The notes under the pieces: model-generated
Database searches by the model: none
The model's input: only the letters and a program-made list of their open reading frames with translations
Told to the model about the DNA's origin: nothing
Program-made: the position numbers and the translations under genes
NCBI GenBank assembly: GCA_020637805.1
Contig: JACKJU010000001.1
Span: 248,001 to 312,000, forward strand
Length of the DNA: 64,000 nucleotides
Origin: Nitratireductor sp.
GTDB lineage: Bacteria > Pseudomonadota > Alphaproteobacteria > Rhizobiales > Rhizobiaceae
Direction of reading: 5' to 3'
Shown here: piece by piece, positions 8,740-19,309 of the stretch
How the letters are laid out: the number at the start of each line of letters is the position of its first letter
Position numbering within the stretch: the first letter of the stretch is position 1

Positions 8740-8766
8740 AACGGGGCTCCAGCGAGCCCCGTTTTT
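8740..8766 (+). terminator. Intrinsic terminator after the ialB-like gene
   Basis: CGGGGCTC (8742-8749) and GAGCCCCG (8754-8761) form a perfect stem with loop CAGC, followed by five T residues. The flanking AA and TT extend the stem. It lies about 30 bp after the stop codon and faces the end of lon. Confidence 0.9.
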
Positions 8767-8789
8767 GTGTTTGCATTCCTGTAAGAAAG

Positions 8790-11231
8790 TCAGTGTGCCG
8801 TGGTAGCAGGCTCGTCCGGATTTTCCGGAGCGTAGCCGGCAATCGCCTTGCGGGCGCGGCGCTCGTCTTCCTCGGTCCAGGTTATCGCCTCGGGCATCCG
8901 AACAAGGGCGTGCTTGAGCACTTCCTCGATGCGGCTGACCGGAACAATGTCCAGACCTTCCTTCACGTTGTCCGGAATTTCCGCCAGGTCCTTGGCGTTT
9001 TCTTCCGGAATTAGCACCTTGGTGATACCGCCCCGAAGCGCGGCCAGGAGTTTCTCCTTCAAGCCGCCGATGGGAAGTACCCTGCCCCGCAGCGTGATCT
9101 CACCGGTCATGGCGACATCCGCCTTCACGGGAATGCCCGTCATCACGGAAACGATCGCCGTGGTCATCGCGGTACCGGCGGACGGACCATCCTTCGGCGT
9201 TGCACCTTCCGGCACGTGGACGTGGATGTCCTGACGATCGAAGAGCGGCGGTTCGATGCCGAAGTCAATCGCCCTTGAGCGGACATAGGATGCCGCTGCC
9301 GAGATCGATTCCTTCATCACGTCGCGCAGGTTGCCGGTGACGGTCATCCTGCCCTTGCCGGGCATGGACACGCCCTCGATGGTCAGCAGTTCGCCGCCGA
9401 CTTCCGTCCAGGCAAGTCCCGTTACCACGCCGACCTGATCTTCCATTTCCGCCTTGCCATAGCGGAATTTCGGAACGCCCAGATAGGCGTCGAGGTTCTT
9501 CTCGTTGACCTTGACCGACTTCTTCTTGGTCTTGAGGATTTCCGTCACTGCCTTGCGGGCGAGCTTCGAAAGTTCGCGCTCAAGGCTTCGGACACCGGCC
9601 TCACGCGTGTAGCGGCGGATGATCTCGCGCATCGCTCCATCGGTAACCGCGAACTCCTTGTCGGCCAGTGCATGGTTGCGGATGGCCTTCGGCAGAAGAT
9701 GGCGCTTGGCAATCTCCAGCTTCTCGTCCTCGGTGTAGCCGGCAATACGGATGATCTCCATGCGGTCCATCAGGGGGCCGGGAATGTTCAGCGTATTGGA
9801 AGTGGTCACGAACATCACGCTCGAGAGATCGTACTCGACCTCCAGGTAATGGTCCATGAAGGTTGCGTTCTGTTCGGGATCCAGCACCTCGAGCAGGGCC
9901 GATGACGGGTCGCCGCGGAAGTCCATTCCCATCTTGTCGATTTCATCGAGCAGGAAGAGCGGATTGGTCTTCTTCGCCTTTTTCATCGACTGCATGACCT
10001 TGCCGGGCATGGAACCTATATAGGTGCGGCGGTGACCACGGATCTCGGCTTCGTCGCGCACACCACCCAGCGCCATGCGAACGAATTCGCGGCCGGTGGC
10101 CTTTGCGATCGACTTGCCAAGGGAGGTCTTGCCGACGCCCGGAGGACCGACGAGGCAAAGGATCGGGCCCTTGATCTTCTTGGACCTGGTTTGAACCGCA
10201 AGATATTCGATGATGCGTTCCTTGACCTTCTCCAGGCCGAAATGATCGGCATCGAGAATTTCCTGGGCCTTGTTGATGTCCGTCTTGACCGAGGAACGGC
10301 GTCCCCAGGGCATGCCGAGCAGCCAGTCGAGATAGTTGCGCACCACGGTCGCTTCCGCCGACATCGGGCTCATCTGCTTGAGTTTCTTGAACTCCGCATT
10401 GGCCTTCTCGCGGGCTTCCTTGGAAAGCCTGACCTTGGAGATGCGCTCTTCCAGTTCGGCAAGCTCGTCGCGGCCCTCTTCGCCGTCGCCAAGCTCCTTC
10501 TGGATCGCCTTCATCTGCTCGTTGAGGTAATACTCGCGCTGCGTCTTCTCCATCTGGCGCTTGACGCGCGAACGGATGCGCTTTTCCACCTGCAGGACGG
10601 ATATCTCGTTCTCCATCATGCCGAAGATATGCTCAAGGCGTTCCTTGACGGAAAAGATGCCGAGAATTTCCTGTTTCTCCGGCAACTTGATCGCCAGATG
10701 CGACGCGATCGTATCGGCGAGCTTCGAATAGTCGTCGATCTGCGAAACCGCACCAAGAACCTCGGGAGAGATCTTCTTGTTGAGCTTCACGTAGTTCTCG
10801 AACTCGGCAACGGTCGAGCGAGCGATTGCCTCTACCTCAACCTCGTCGTCTTCCTCGTCCTCGATGATCTCGGCATGTGCCTCGTGGAATTCAACACGGT
10901 CGGTGAATTCGAGGACCTGCGCGCGCTTCAACCCCTCGACCAGCACCTTTACGGTGCCATCGGGAAGTTTCAGCATGTGCAGGATCTTCGCGAGAGTGCC
11001 GGTCTCGAAGAGCGATTCCGGTGCCGGGTCGTCGTCGCCAGCGTTCTTTTGCGTAAACAGCAGGATGTGGTGGTCCTTGTTCATCACCTCTTCGAGCGCC
11101 TTGATCGATTTGTCGCGGCCAACGAAAAGCGGGACGATCATGTGGGGAAACACAACGATGTCACGGAGCGGCAGCAGCGGGTAAACCTCACCCTTGCCCA
11201 AGCCGATCCCTGCTTTTGAAGTTTTGCTCAT
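8790..11231 (-). CDS. lon: ATP-dependent protease Lon
   Basis: An 813-residue Lon (endopeptidase La) of normal length. It has the N-terminal substrate-binding domain ([20 protein letters not shown]), a central AAA+ module with Walker A GPPGVGKT and Walker [10 protein letters not shown], and a C-terminal protease domain. The catalytic Ser is in [11 protein letters not shown] and the Lys is in [11 protein letters not shown]. It degrades damaged and short-lived regulatory proteins in the cytoplasm. The order clpP-clpX-lon on the minus strand is common in proteobacteria. A heat-shock type promoter lies about 210 bp upstream, behind the clpX terminator, so lon can be transcribed alone. Confidence 0.99.
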   Translation of the reverse strand: MSKTSKAGIGLGKGEVYPLLPLRDIVVFPHMIVPLFVGRDKSIKALEEVMNKDHHILLFTQKNAGDDDPAPESLFETGTLAKILHMLKLPDGTVKVLVEGLKRAQVLEFTDRVEFHEAHAEIIEDEEDDEVEVEAIARSTVAEFENYVKLNKKISPEVLGAVSQIDDYSKLADTIASHLAIKLPEKQEILGIFSVKERLEHIFGMMENEISVLQVEKRIRSRVKRQMEKTQREYYLNEQMKAIQKELGDGEEGRDELAELEERISKVRLSKEAREKANAEFKKLKQMSPMSAEATVVRNYLDWLLGMPWGRRSSVKTDINKAQEILDADHFGLEKVKERIIEYLAVQTRSKKIKGPILCLVGPPGVGKTSLGKSIAKATGREFVRMALGGVRDEAEIRGHRRTYIGSMPGKVMQSMKKAKKTNPLFLLDEIDKMGMDFRGDPSSALLEVLDPEQNATFMDHYLEVEYDLSSVMFVTTSNTLNIPGPLMDRMEIIRIAGYTEDEKLEIAKRHLLPKAIRNHALADKEFAVTDGAMREIIRRYTREAGVRSLERELSKLARKAVTEILKTKKKSVKVNEKNLDAYLGVPKFRYGKAEMEDQVGVVTGLAWTEVGGELLTIEGVSMPGKGRMTVTGNLRDVMKESISAAASYVRSRAIDFGIEPPLFDRQDIHVHVPEGATPKDGPSAGTAMTTAIVSVMTGIPVKADVAMTGEITLRGRVLPIGGLKEKLLAALRGGITKVLIPEENAKDLAEIPDNVKEGLDIVPVSRIEEVLKHALVRMPEAITWTEEDERRARKAIAGYAPENPDEPATTAH

Positions 11232-11438
11232 GTCTCATTCCTTTTACGGCCGAGGCGTTCCCCGGCAGCCGTATTTCCGGGCGCGATGATTCTCGCATTG
11301 TATCCTTTTCCAAGACCTGTTGCGACAATGCGAAATGGCATTCCTGTCGCATCTCCGGAGAACAGCATCCGATCTTGTTGTCGAATTTCTGAGCCGCAAG
11401 AAATGCAGGCTTCGTGGAAAGAACTGCTTCGAAGAGAA

Positions 11439-11467
11439 AGGTGGGGCTGCGAAACACAGGATTCAAG
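11439..11467 (-). promoter_or_regulatory. Heat-shock (RpoH-type) promoter of lon
   Basis: On the minus strand CTTGAAT (11461-11467) is followed after 14 bp by CCCCACCT (11439-11446). This is close to the sigma-32 consensus CTTGAAA-N13/14-CCCCATNT. It would give a leader of about 200 nt before the lon start at 11231. The 391-bp clpX-lon gap otherwise holds only the clpX terminator. Confidence 0.65.
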
Positions 11468-11562
11468 TGTCGCCAGGTGGTGCGGTGACCGGCAGGCATG
11501 CCAAGCTTGATGCTGCCGCAGGCTCATCGCCATAGACGGCGGCCGGCTTGTTGCGCGCCAAA

Positions 11563-11595
11563 CAAAAAAGACCCGCACCGTTACCGATGCGGGTC
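11563..11595 (-). terminator. Intrinsic terminator of clpX
   Basis: On the minus strand GACCCGCA pairs with TGCGGGTC (11588-11595 with 11570-11577), loop of 10 nt, followed by six T residues (11564-11569). It is 28 bp after the clpX stop. Confidence 0.9.
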
Positions 11596-11622
11596 CCGTT
11601 TGACCAAGGAAAAACCGAACCG

Positions 11623-12909
11623 TCAGGCGCTGGCTTCCTTTTCATCCTTTTTCTTCTCGGAGTAGATGTAGAGCGGACGGGCGTTGCCCAGAACCACCTC
11701 TTCCGAGATCACAACCTCTTCGACGCCGTCGAGGCCCGGCAATTCGAACATGGTATCCAGCAAGATGCCTTCCATGATCGAGCGCAGTCCGCGCGCGCCG
11801 GTCTTGCGTTCAATTGCCCGGCGGGCAATTGCGCGCAACGCGTCCTCGTGGAAGTTCAGTTCCACATTCTCCATCTCGAAGAGGCGCTGATACTGCTTGA
11901 CCAGCGCGTTCTTCGGTTCGGAGAGAATCTGGATCAGCGCGTCCTCGTCAAGATCCTCCAGCGAAGCCAGAACCGGCACACGACCGATGAACTCCGGGAT
12001 CAGACCAAAGCGAAGCAGGTCTTCCGGTTCGACCTGGCGGAAGATTTCACCCAGCCGCCTGTCGTCGGGTGCCGCTACCTTGGCGGCAAAACCGATGGAA
12101 GTCTTCTGGCCGCGATCGGCGATGATCTTGTCGAGACCGGCAAACGCACCACCGCAGATGAACAGTATGTTCGTGGTGTCGACCTGCAGGAATTCCTGCT
12201 GGGGATGCTTGCGGCCACCTTGGGGCGGAACAGATGCCACCGTTCCTTCCATGATTTTCAGCAATGCCTGCTGAACGCCCTCGCCGGACACATCACGGGT
12301 GATGGACGGATTGTCGGATTTGCGCGAAATCTTGTCGACCTCGTCGATATAGACGATGCCGCGCTGTGCGCGCTCGACGTTGTATTCTGCCGACTGAAGC
12401 AGTTTCAGGATGATGTTCTCGACGTCCTCGCCGACATAGCCGGCTTCGGTAAGCGTCGTCGCATCCGCCATCGTGAAAGGAACATCGATGATGCGCGCCA
12501 GCGTCTGGGCAAGCAGTGTCTTGCCGCAACCGGTCGGGCCGATCAGCATGATGTTGGACTTGGCCAACTCGATGTCGTTGTTCTTCGTGGAATGGGCGAG
12601 CCGCTTGTAGTGGTTATGAACAGCGACCGACAGGACGCGTTTCGCATGCGACTGACCAATGACGTAATCGTCGAGAACGCCAAGTATTTCCTGCGGAGTC
12701 GGAACACCGTCGCCGGACTTCACAAGCGAGGATTTGTTCTCCTCGCGAATGATATCCATGCAGAGTTCGACGCATTCGTCGCAGATAAAAACTGTCGGTC
12801 CGGCGATAAGCTTGCGAACCTCGTGCTGGCTCTTGCCGCAGAAGGAACAGTAAAGGGTGTTCTTCGAATCACCCCCGCCACCATCGCCACCGTGTGAAAT
12901 CTTGCTCAT
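11623..12909 (-). CDS. clpX: ATP-dependent Clp protease ATP-binding subunit ClpX
   Basis: A 428-residue AAA+ unfoldase that feeds substrates to ClpP. It has the N-terminal C4 zinc-binding domain ([11 protein letters not shown] with CDECVELC), Walker A GPTGCGKT, Walker [11 protein letters not shown] and the ClpP-docking IGF loop (KTSIGFAAK). Sensor and arginine-finger regions are complete. The length is normal. It lies downstream of clpP on the same strand with a 283-bp gap, and is followed by its own terminator, so clpP, clpX and lon appear partly independent. Confidence 0.99.
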   Translation of the reverse strand: MSKISHGGDGGGGDSKNTLYCSFCGKSQHEVRKLIAGPTVFICDECVELCMDIIREENKSSLVKSGDGVPTPQEILGVLDDYVIGQSHAKRVLSVAVHNHYKRLAHSTKNNDIELAKSNIMLIGPTGCGKTLLAQTLARIIDVPFTMADATTLTEAGYVGEDVENIILKLLQSAEYNVERAQRGIVYIDEVDKISRKSDNPSITRDVSGEGVQQALLKIMEGTVASVPPQGGRKHPQQEFLQVDTTNILFICGGAFAGLDKIIADRGQKTSIGFAAKVAAPDDRRLGEIFRQVEPEDLLRFGLIPEFIGRVPVLASLEDLDEDALIQILSEPKNALVKQYQRLFEMENVELNFHEDALRAIARRAIERKTGARGLRSIMEGILLDTMFELPGLDGVEEVVISEEVVLGNARPLYIYSEKKKDEKEASA

Positions 12910-13121
12910 TTAGCGACCTCAACGAGTTCAGCGCATAATAATCATCACGCGCACCCGGCGATTCCAAGGAAAACAACCGGACATTTCAACATCTGACAAT
13001 GAACCATCCGATTCGCTGTCATGCAAGTGACATAAGCCACTTGATCGGATTGTTGCGGGCAAAACATGACCATAGGCTTAATGCGCGGCAGAAATGTCAC
13101 TTTTCCCCGGCGCAAGCGCCA

Positions 13122-13143
13122 GAACGGGCCAATCGGCCCGTTC
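13122..13143 (-). terminator. Hairpin downstream of clpP
   Basis: GAACGGGCC and GGCCCGTTC form a 9-bp perfect stem with loop AATC in the clpP-clpX gap. There is no clear T-run on the minus strand, so it may be a weak terminator or an attenuator that lets some transcripts continue into clpX. Confidence 0.45.
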
Positions 13144-13192
13144 ATGCCCGCAATTGAGACCTTCAGGCGTCAAACGCCTGCCCTGCCTGCCG

Positions 13193-13816
13193 TCATTCTT
13201 CTGCGGGAACTTCGCGCGAAGTGATTACCTCGTCGATCAATCCCCAGTCCTTGGCCTCATCGGCCGTCATGAAATGGTCGCGATCGAGCGTGTTTTCAAC
13301 CGTCTCGTAATCCTGGCCGCAATGCTTGACATAGACCTCGTTGAGACGGCGTTTCATCTTGATGATGTCCTGGGCGTGCCGCTCGATGTCCGAAGCCTGG
13401 CCCTGGAAGCCGCCCGAAGGCTGGTGGACCATGACGCGGGCGTTCGGCAGGGCAAAACGCATTCCTTTTTCGCCCGCACACAGAAGAAGCGATCCCATGG
13501 ATGCCGCCTGCCCCATGCACAGGGTCGAAACGGCGGGACGAATGAACTGCATGGTGTCATAGATTGCCATGCCCGAGGTCACCACGCCGCCGGGAGAATT
13601 GATGTAGATGTTGATTTCCTTCTTCGGGTTCTCCGCCTCGAGGAAGAGCAGCTGCGCACAGACCAGCATCGCCATTCCGTCCTCGACGGGGCCATTGACG
13701 AAAATTACCCGCTCCTTGAGAAGGCGCGAGAAGATGTCGTAGGCGCGCTCGCCGCGATTGGTCTGCTCGACGACCATTGGAACGAGGTTCATGTAGGTTT
13801 CGATCGGGTCTCTCAT
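13193..13816 (-). CDS. clpP: ATP-dependent Clp protease proteolytic subunit ClpP
   Basis: A 207-residue serine peptidase that forms the ClpXP/ClpAP barrel. The catalytic triad is visible: Ser in [11 protein letters not shown], His in VMVHQPSGG and Asp in the DRDHFM region. The oxyanion loop INSPGGVV is present. The start ATG at 13816 ([18 protein letters not shown]) is chosen over the longer frame from 13915. It matches the family N-terminus and has AGAGG about 9 bp upstream. On the minus strand TTGTCC-N17-TATCTA about 75-100 bp upstream is a possible promoter. tig lies upstream on the same strand. Confidence 0.98.
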   Translation of the reverse strand: MRDPIETYMNLVPMVVEQTNRGERAYDIFSRLLKERVIFVNGPVEDGMAMLVCAQLLFLEAENPKKEINIYINSPGGVVTSGMAIYDTMQFIRPAVSTLCMGQAASMGSLLLCAGEKGMRFALPNARVMVHQPSGGFQGQASDIERHAQDIIKMKRRLNEVYVKHCGQDYETVENTLDRDHFMTADEAKDWGLIDEVITSREVPAEE

Positions 13817-13997
13817 AATCAGCCTCTGCTTGAATGTGCGGCGCGACCAGCGCGGCATCCAGTATCGAGAATCGGTTTTCCCATCATAGATAGGTGCTCC
13901 GGGCCAGTTGGACAATGACAGGTTAACCGCCGGTTAACAGGCATCCTCGGGACGCGGCCAGCCCACTTTTCCGAGCGCTTATTTGGCGCCAAATGCC

Positions 13998-14025
13998 AAA
14001 AGGCCCACCTTGGAGGCGGGCCTTT
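13998..14025 (-). terminator. Terminator hairpin of tig
   Basis: AAAGGCCC-GCC and GG-GGGCCTTT form an 11-bp stem with one mismatch and a 4-nt loop, 30 bp after the tig stop codon. A short self-complementary 14-mer (ATTTGGCGCCAAAT, 13981-13994) follows directly. Confidence 0.65.
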
Positions 14026-14054
14026 CATCAATCTGCGATCAGGAGACGAACGAC

Positions 14055-15398
14055 TTATTCCTCGTCGTCCTGTTTCATCAGTTCCTCGCGGCTGACCGTC
14101 TTGTCGGTGATGCTCGCCTGGGTGAGGATGTGATCGACAACCTTTTCCTCAAAGATCGGGGCGCGAAGGCCGGCGATTGCATCGGGGTTCTGGCGGAAAT
14201 AGTCGTAGACCTGCTGTTCCTGGCCCGGATACTGGCGAACCTGGTCCATGACCGCTTTCTGAAGTTCTTCCTCGGTCACGTCCACCTTGGCATTTCCGCC
14301 AATCTGCGCGAGAACGAGACCAAGACGCACGCGGCGCTCTGCAAGGCCCATATATTCCTTGCGGGCTTCTTCCTCAGTGGTTTCCTCATCCTCGAACGTA
14401 CGGCCGGCGCGTTCAAGTTCGCGGTTCATCTGCGCCCAGATGTTCTCGAACTCCTGATTGACCATGCGCTGAGGCAGTTCCATCGAAGTCATCTCGTCGA
14501 GCTGATCGAGAACCTGGCGCTTGACCTTGGCACGGGTATACGAGCCGTTCTGGCTTTCGATCTGACCTTTGACTGCCTCGCGCAGTTTCTCGGCGCTTTC
14601 CAGGCCGAGCTGCTTGGCGAGGTCATCGTTGATCTCGATGTCGGAAGGCTTCTCGACCTTCTTGACCGTGATGTCGAAAGTGGTTTCCTTGCCAGCCAGA
14701 TTGGCAGCAGGATAGTCTTCCGGGAAGGTGACGGTGATGGTTTTCTCGTCGCCGACCTTTGCACCGACGAGCTGCTCTTCGAAACCGGGAATGAAACGGT
14801 TCGAACCCAAAATAAGCTGGGAATCCTCGTCCTTGCCACCGTCGAACGGCTCGCCATCAAGCTTGCCCAGATAATCGATGGTTACGCGGTCACCATCTGC
14901 AGCCTTGCCCTTCTTTTCTTCGTAGCTACGAATATTTGCGGCAATCTGTTCAATCTGTTCATCAATTTCCTTTTCGCCCACGTCAGAGATCGGGCGTTCG
15001 ATGGAAAGTTTGGAAAGATCAGGAAGCTCGAATACCGGCATGACCTCATAGGCCACCTTGAATTCGAAGTCGGCGGCGCCGTCCAGAATGGCGTCTGCTT
15101 CCTTCTCGTCCTCGGTCATCGAGATTTCAGGCTGCTGGGCGGCAACCTCTTCGCGGGCCTTGATCAACTCGCCCGCCTTGGTGTTGATCATCTCGTTGAC
15201 GATCTCGGCCATTACCTGTTTGCCGTACACCTTCTTGAGATGCGCGAGCGGAACCCTGCCCTTGCGGAACCCCTTGAGCTGGACCTTGTCCTTCATTCCC
15301 TCAAGACGCTCGTTGAGCTTGGCGACCATATCGCCCTTCGGCACCTTTACGGTGAGTTCGCGCGAAAGGCCTTCGTTCTGCGTTTCGGTGACCTGCAT
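14055..15398 (-). CDS. tig: Trigger factor, ribosome-associated chaperone
   Basis: A 447-residue trigger factor. It has the N-terminal ribosome-binding domain with the signature region [17 protein letters not shown], the FKBP-type peptidyl-prolyl isomerase domain ([19 protein letters not shown] to [12 protein letters not shown]) and a C-terminal helical chaperone domain ending in an acidic tail. The frame is open further upstream, but that extension would run through the tRNA-Leu gene, so ATG 15398 ([15 protein letters not shown]) is taken as start. It is upstream of clpP and clpX on the same strand, the usual order in proteobacteria. Confidence 0.98.
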   Translation of the reverse strand: MQVTETQNEGLSRELTVKVPKGDMVAKLNERLEGMKDKVQLKGFRKGRVPLAHLKKVYGKQVMAEIVNEMINTKAGELIKAREEVAAQQPEISMTEDEKEADAILDGAADFEFKVAYEVMPVFELPDLSKLSIERPISDVGEKEIDEQIEQIAANIRSYEEKKGKAADGDRVTIDYLGKLDGEPFDGGKDEDSQLILGSNRFIPGFEEQLVGAKVGDEKTITVTFPEDYPAANLAGKETTFDITVKKVEKPSDIEINDDLAKQLGLESAEKLREAVKGQIESQNGSYTRAKVKRQVLDQLDEMTSMELPQRMVNQEFENIWAQMNRELERAGRTFEDEETTEEEARKEYMGLAERRVRLGLVLAQIGGNAKVDVTEEELQKAVMDQVRQYPGQEQQVYDYFRQNPDAIAGLRAPIFEEKVVDHILTQASITDKTVSREELMKQDDEE

Positions 15399-15467
15399 CG
15401 GTTGTTTACCTGTGTCTGTCCTGTTGGCCCGATGGCACCATTTGCCATCCGGATGATCGATCGTTTT

Positions 15468-15552
<85 letters not shown>

Positions 15553-15652
15553 AGATGAAGTCCGGCGTTGCAGTGCAGTCCAAGTCTGCGAGACATTGCG
15601 CCAGCGGCAGCGTTGCAGGGGGCGTCATCGACACCCCGAACAATTCGCGCGC

Positions 15653-15681
15653 TCTATATCACCCAAGACCCGCAGAGCAAA
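15653..15681 (-). promoter_or_regulatory. Likely sigma-70 promoter of tRNA-Leu
   Basis: On the minus strand TTTGCT (15676-15681) and TATAGA (15653-15658) are separated by 17 bp. Transcription would start about 90 nt before the tRNA-Leu 5' end. Confidence 0.45.
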
Positions 15682-16026
15682 GGGTTTGCGGTCATTTTTT
15701 TGGCAACACGGCATTCGTTCGTGCGGTATAGTGATCTATATCGTCAAAAACCGCTCCCGCCGGTACTGTGGCAAGTGCTCGGTCCAACGCGGAAACGAGG
15801 CAAAACTGGCGTCTGCCAGTGAGCGTGCCACAATTGGATGCTCTTTCTTTGGGCATTTTGATTAATTTTTAATCGACCCCATTTGCCGATAGCGCCTATA
15901 TTTTGAGCGCCCATGAGACAGCCCGATACACTCTCGCCGCGAACTGAATTGATACGGATTTTGTTGTTCTTTTGTTTCAGTGACTTAATCAGATTTGCAT
16001 GCGAACGAATGCGGCAGTTAACCAAC

Positions 16027-16042
16027 TGGCATAGGCCCTGCA
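16027..16042 (+). promoter_or_regulatory. Sigma-54 (RpoN) promoter of glnB-glnA
   Basis: TGGCATAGGCCCTGCA matches the -24/-12 consensus TGGCAY-N5-TTGCA. The invariant GG (16028-16029) and GC (16040-16041) are exactly 10 bp apart. Transcription would start near 16054, leaving a leader of about 120 nt before glnB. This fits nitrogen-limitation control through NtrC, although I cannot point to an NtrC site. Confidence 0.75.
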
Positions 16043-16058
16043 AGGGACAGGCGGGTGA

Positions 16059-16514
<456 letters not shown>

Positions 16515-16590
16515 CTCTTGGCAGTTCCGACCGTAACCGGATAACTGTCCTCCAACAAAATGCAGAAGCTAGCTTCAAGAAAGGGAGACC

Positions 16591-18000
16591 ATGAAAAGCG
16601 CAGCTGATATCATGAAAAAAATCAAGGACGACGACATAAAGTTCTTCGACCTTCGCTTCACCGACCCGCGCGGAAAAATGCAGCACGTCACTCTCGACTG
16701 CTCCCAGGTCAACGAAGACCTCTTTGCCGATGGTGCAATGTTTGACGGTTCCTCGATCGCAGGCTGGAAAGCGATCAACGAGTCCGACATGGTGCTGATG
16801 CCCGATCCGGAAACCGCCTACATGGACCCGTTCTATGCGCAGTCCACCATGGCAATCTTCTGCGACATCCTGGACCCGGTATCCGGCGAACCTTACAACC
16901 GCGATCCGCGCGGCACTGCCAAGAAGGCCGAAGCCTATCTGAAGTCCACCGGCATCGGTGACACGGCCTATTTCGGTCCTGAGCCGGAATTCTTCATCTT
17001 CGATGACGTCCGTTTCTCTTCTTCCCCGTACAACACCGGTTTCAAGGTCGATTCCATCGAACTGCCGTCCAACATGGACACCGAGTATGAAGGCGGCAAC
17101 ATGGGCCACCGCCCGCGCACCAAGGGCGGCTACTTCCCGGTCAACCCGATCGACAGCGGCCAGGATATCCGTGGCGAAATGCTCTCGGTTCTGGGTGAAA
17201 TGGGCGTAGAGATCGAGAAGCACCACCACGAAGTGGCTGCTGCACAGCACGAGCTGTCGATGATCTTCAACACCATGACCCGCAAGGCCGACGAGGTGCA
17301 GCTCTACAAGTACTCCGTCCACAACGTTGCCCATGCCTATGGCAAGACCGCAACGTTCATGCCGAAGCCTGTATACGGCGACAACGGCACGGGCATGCAC
17401 GTTCACCAGTCGATCTGGAAAGACGGCAAGCCGACCTTTGCAGGCAATGAGTATGCAGGTCTTTCCGAGAACTGCCTCTACTACATCGGCGGTATCATCA
17501 AGCACGCCAAGTCCCTGAACGCGTTTACGAACCCTGGTACCAACTCCTACAAGCGTCTGGTCCCTGGCTTCGAAGCTCCGGTTCTGCTGGCCTATTCGGC
17601 ACGCAACCGCTCGGCTTCCTGCCGCATTCCGTTCGGCTCGTCGCCGAAAGCGAAGCGCGTCGAAATCCGCTTCCCGGATCCGCTTGCCAACCCGTACCTG
17701 TCGTTCGCTGCCATGATGATGGCTGGCCTCGACGGCATCAAGAACAAGATCCATCCCGGCCAGCCGATGGACAAGGATCTCTACGACCTGCCGCCGAAGG
17801 AACTGAAAAAGATCCCGACTGTCTGCGGCTCGCTGCGTGAAGCACTGGAAGCACTTCAGAAGGATCACAAATATCTTCTGGAAGGCGGCGTTTTCGACAA
17901 GGATCAGATCGATGCCTATATCGCTCTGAAAGAAGAAGAAAACATCATGTACGAGCACACGCCGCACCCGATCGAGTACGACATGTACTACTCCTCGTAA
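16591..18000 (+). CDS. glnA: Type I glutamine synthetase
   Basis: A 469-residue GSI-beta enzyme that makes glutamine from glutamate, ammonia and ATP. It shows the beta-grasp N-terminal region with [11 protein letters not shown] and the catalytic core ([41 protein letters not shown]). The adenylylation site Tyr398 lies in [11 protein letters not shown]. The start has GGGAGA about 6 bp upstream. Activity is expected to be switched by GlnE under control of the neighbouring P-II protein. A strong terminator follows. Confidence 0.99.
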   Translation: MKSAADIMKKIKDDDIKFFDLRFTDPRGKMQHVTLDCSQVNEDLFADGAMFDGSSIAGWKAINESDMVLMPDPETAYMDPFYAQSTMAIFCDILDPVSGEPYNRDPRGTAKKAEAYLKSTGIGDTAYFGPEPEFFIFDDVRFSSSPYNTGFKVDSIELPSNMDTEYEGGNMGHRPRTKGGYFPVNPIDSGQDIRGEMLSVLGEMGVEIEKHHHEVAAAQHELSMIFNTMTRKADEVQLYKYSVHNVAHAYGKTATFMPKPVYGDNGTGMHVHQSIWKDGKPTFAGNEYAGLSENCLYYIGGIIKHAKSLNAFTNPGTNSYKRLVPGFEAPVLLAYSARNRSASCRIPFGSSPKAKRVEIRFPDPLANPYLSFAAMMMAGLDGIKNKIHPGQPMDKDLYDLPPKELKKIPTVCGSLREALEALQKDHKYLLEGGVFDKDQIDAYIALKEEENIMYEHTPHPIEYDMYYSS

Positions 18001-18025
18001 GCCTGAGGCAGACGAGCGAAACAGG

Positions 18026-18053
18026 AAGGCCCGGAGCGATCCGGGCCTTTTTT
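18026..18053 (+). terminator. Intrinsic terminator of glnBA
   Basis: AAGGCCCGGA and TCCGGGCCTT form a 10-bp perfect stem with loop GCGA, followed by a run of T residues, 27 bp after the glnA stop. Confidence 0.93.
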
Positions 18054-18121
18054 CATTCTTCATCGTTTTTTCATGCGGGAAGCAGAACTGCCGCGCCGCG
18101 GTATGCGGGATGACAGCTCAA

Positions 18122-19237
18122 TCAGTCCCCGGCAGCAGCAAGCGCGGCCTTCAACGCGCCTGGAAACTCTTCTTCAAAGATGTCGAGGTCGTCGTCGGTA
18201 CCGACACCGACCCTGATACAGCGGTTGCCGGGCTCGGCAAACGGCATCCGCACAAAGACATCGCGGTCGCCAAGCGCCTCGAGCACCGCACGCGCATAGA
18301 CTCCGTCGCGGCCGCAGTCGATCGTCACAAAATTCGTGGCGGAGGGTATCGCCTGCAGTCCGTTCCCTGCCGCTATCGCATAAAGGCGCTCCCGGCCCTG
18401 CTCCACGCAAGCGCGAACATGGGCTACCCATTCCTGATCACGGATGGCCGCGGCAGCTCCGATCTGACCGGTACAGTTGATGCCGAAATGGTTCCTGACC
18501 TTGTTGAAGGAGGTGATTACCTCGTCATGCCCGATCGCGTAGCCGATGCGCGCGCCAGCCATGCCGTGAGCCTTGGAAAATGTTCTGAAGCGGATGACGT
18601 TCGGATTGTCAGTATTCATCCGTGGCGCCGTTCCTTCTGGTGCAAATTCGACATAGGCCTCGTCGAGAAACAGCGTGGTGCCGGACGGAAGCGAATCAAT
18701 CAGGCGCTCGATTTCACTGCCCGGCCAGCAGGTACCCATCGGATTGTCCGGATTGGAAACATACAGGATCGAGGCATCGTTGCGGTGTGCTGCATCGAGA
18801 AGTCCGTCGAGGTCCTCGTGGTCGTTGCGGAACGGCACCTGGATCAACTCTCCGCCCGACGCATTCACATGGAAATTGAAGGTCGGATAGGCACCCAGCG
18901 ATGTAACGACCTTGACGCCGGGTTCCACGATCAGCCGGATTGCCGTGCCAAGCAATCCATCAATGCCCTCGCCTATCATGATGTTCGCAGGTGTGACGCC
19001 CAGGTTTTCCGCCAGCGCATTCTTTAGATCAAAGCTCTCTGGATCTGCATATTTCCAGATATCGGCGAGCGCATCCGTCATCGCGGCAATGACCTTTGGC
19101 GAAGGGCCGAAGACGCTTTCATTGGCGCCAATGCGAGCGCGGAACGTGCGTCCCCTTTGCCGCTCTGTCGTTTCAGGACCAACAAAGGGAACGGTGGACG
19201 GCAGACGGCGGATATGATCGGTATAGCGTACGGACAT
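18122..19237 (-). CDS. Class I/II pyridoxal-phosphate aminotransferase, HisC-like
   Basis: A 371-residue aminotransferase related to histidinol-phosphate aminotransferase. Visible fold-type I features are IGANESVFGPSP at the N-terminus, the turn SLGAYPTFNFHV, YVSNPDNPMGT, LFLDEAYVEF and the PLP lysine in FRTFSKAHGMAGARIGYAIG. ATG 19237 (MSVRYTDHIRRLP) is preferred over 19267 because the extra ten residues are not family-like. No other histidine gene is nearby. It is divergent from the FAD oxidoreductase remnant with a 72-bp gap. The substrate is uncertain; the context of oxidoreductase and ectoine hydrolase suggests an amino acid or diamino acid catabolic role, which is inference. Confidence 0.8.
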   Translation of the reverse strand: MSVRYTDHIRRLPSTVPFVGPETTERQRGRTFRARIGANESVFGPSPKVIAAMTDALADIWKYADPESFDLKNALAENLGVTPANIMIGEGIDGLLGTAIRLIVEPGVKVVTSLGAYPTFNFHVNASGGELIQVPFRNDHEDLDGLLDAAHRNDASILYVSNPDNPMGTCWPGSEIERLIDSLPSGTTLFLDEAYVEFAPEGTAPRMNTDNPNVIRFRTFSKAHGMAGARIGYAIGHDEVITSFNKVRNHFGINCTGQIGAAAAIRDQEWVAHVRACVEQGRERLYAIAAGNGLQAIPSATNFVTIDCGRDGVYARAVLEALGDRDVFVRMPFAEPGNRCIRVGVGTDDDLDIFEEEFPGALKAALAAAGD

Positions 19238-19309
19238 ATGGCATTCCCGACGGGTTGTTCGTGGCAAGCCTTATGCGCCAGCAACCGGAAGATTTGAAGG
19301 GCGGAAAGA

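Noticed and set aside
10032..11219. 395-codon open frame opposite lon
   Set aside because: Antisense shadow of lon; Leu/Arg-rich low-complexity translation without recognisable motifs.
11228..11578. 116-codon minus-strand frame between clpX and lon
   Set aside because: It spans the clpX terminator and the lon promoter and shows no protein-like features.
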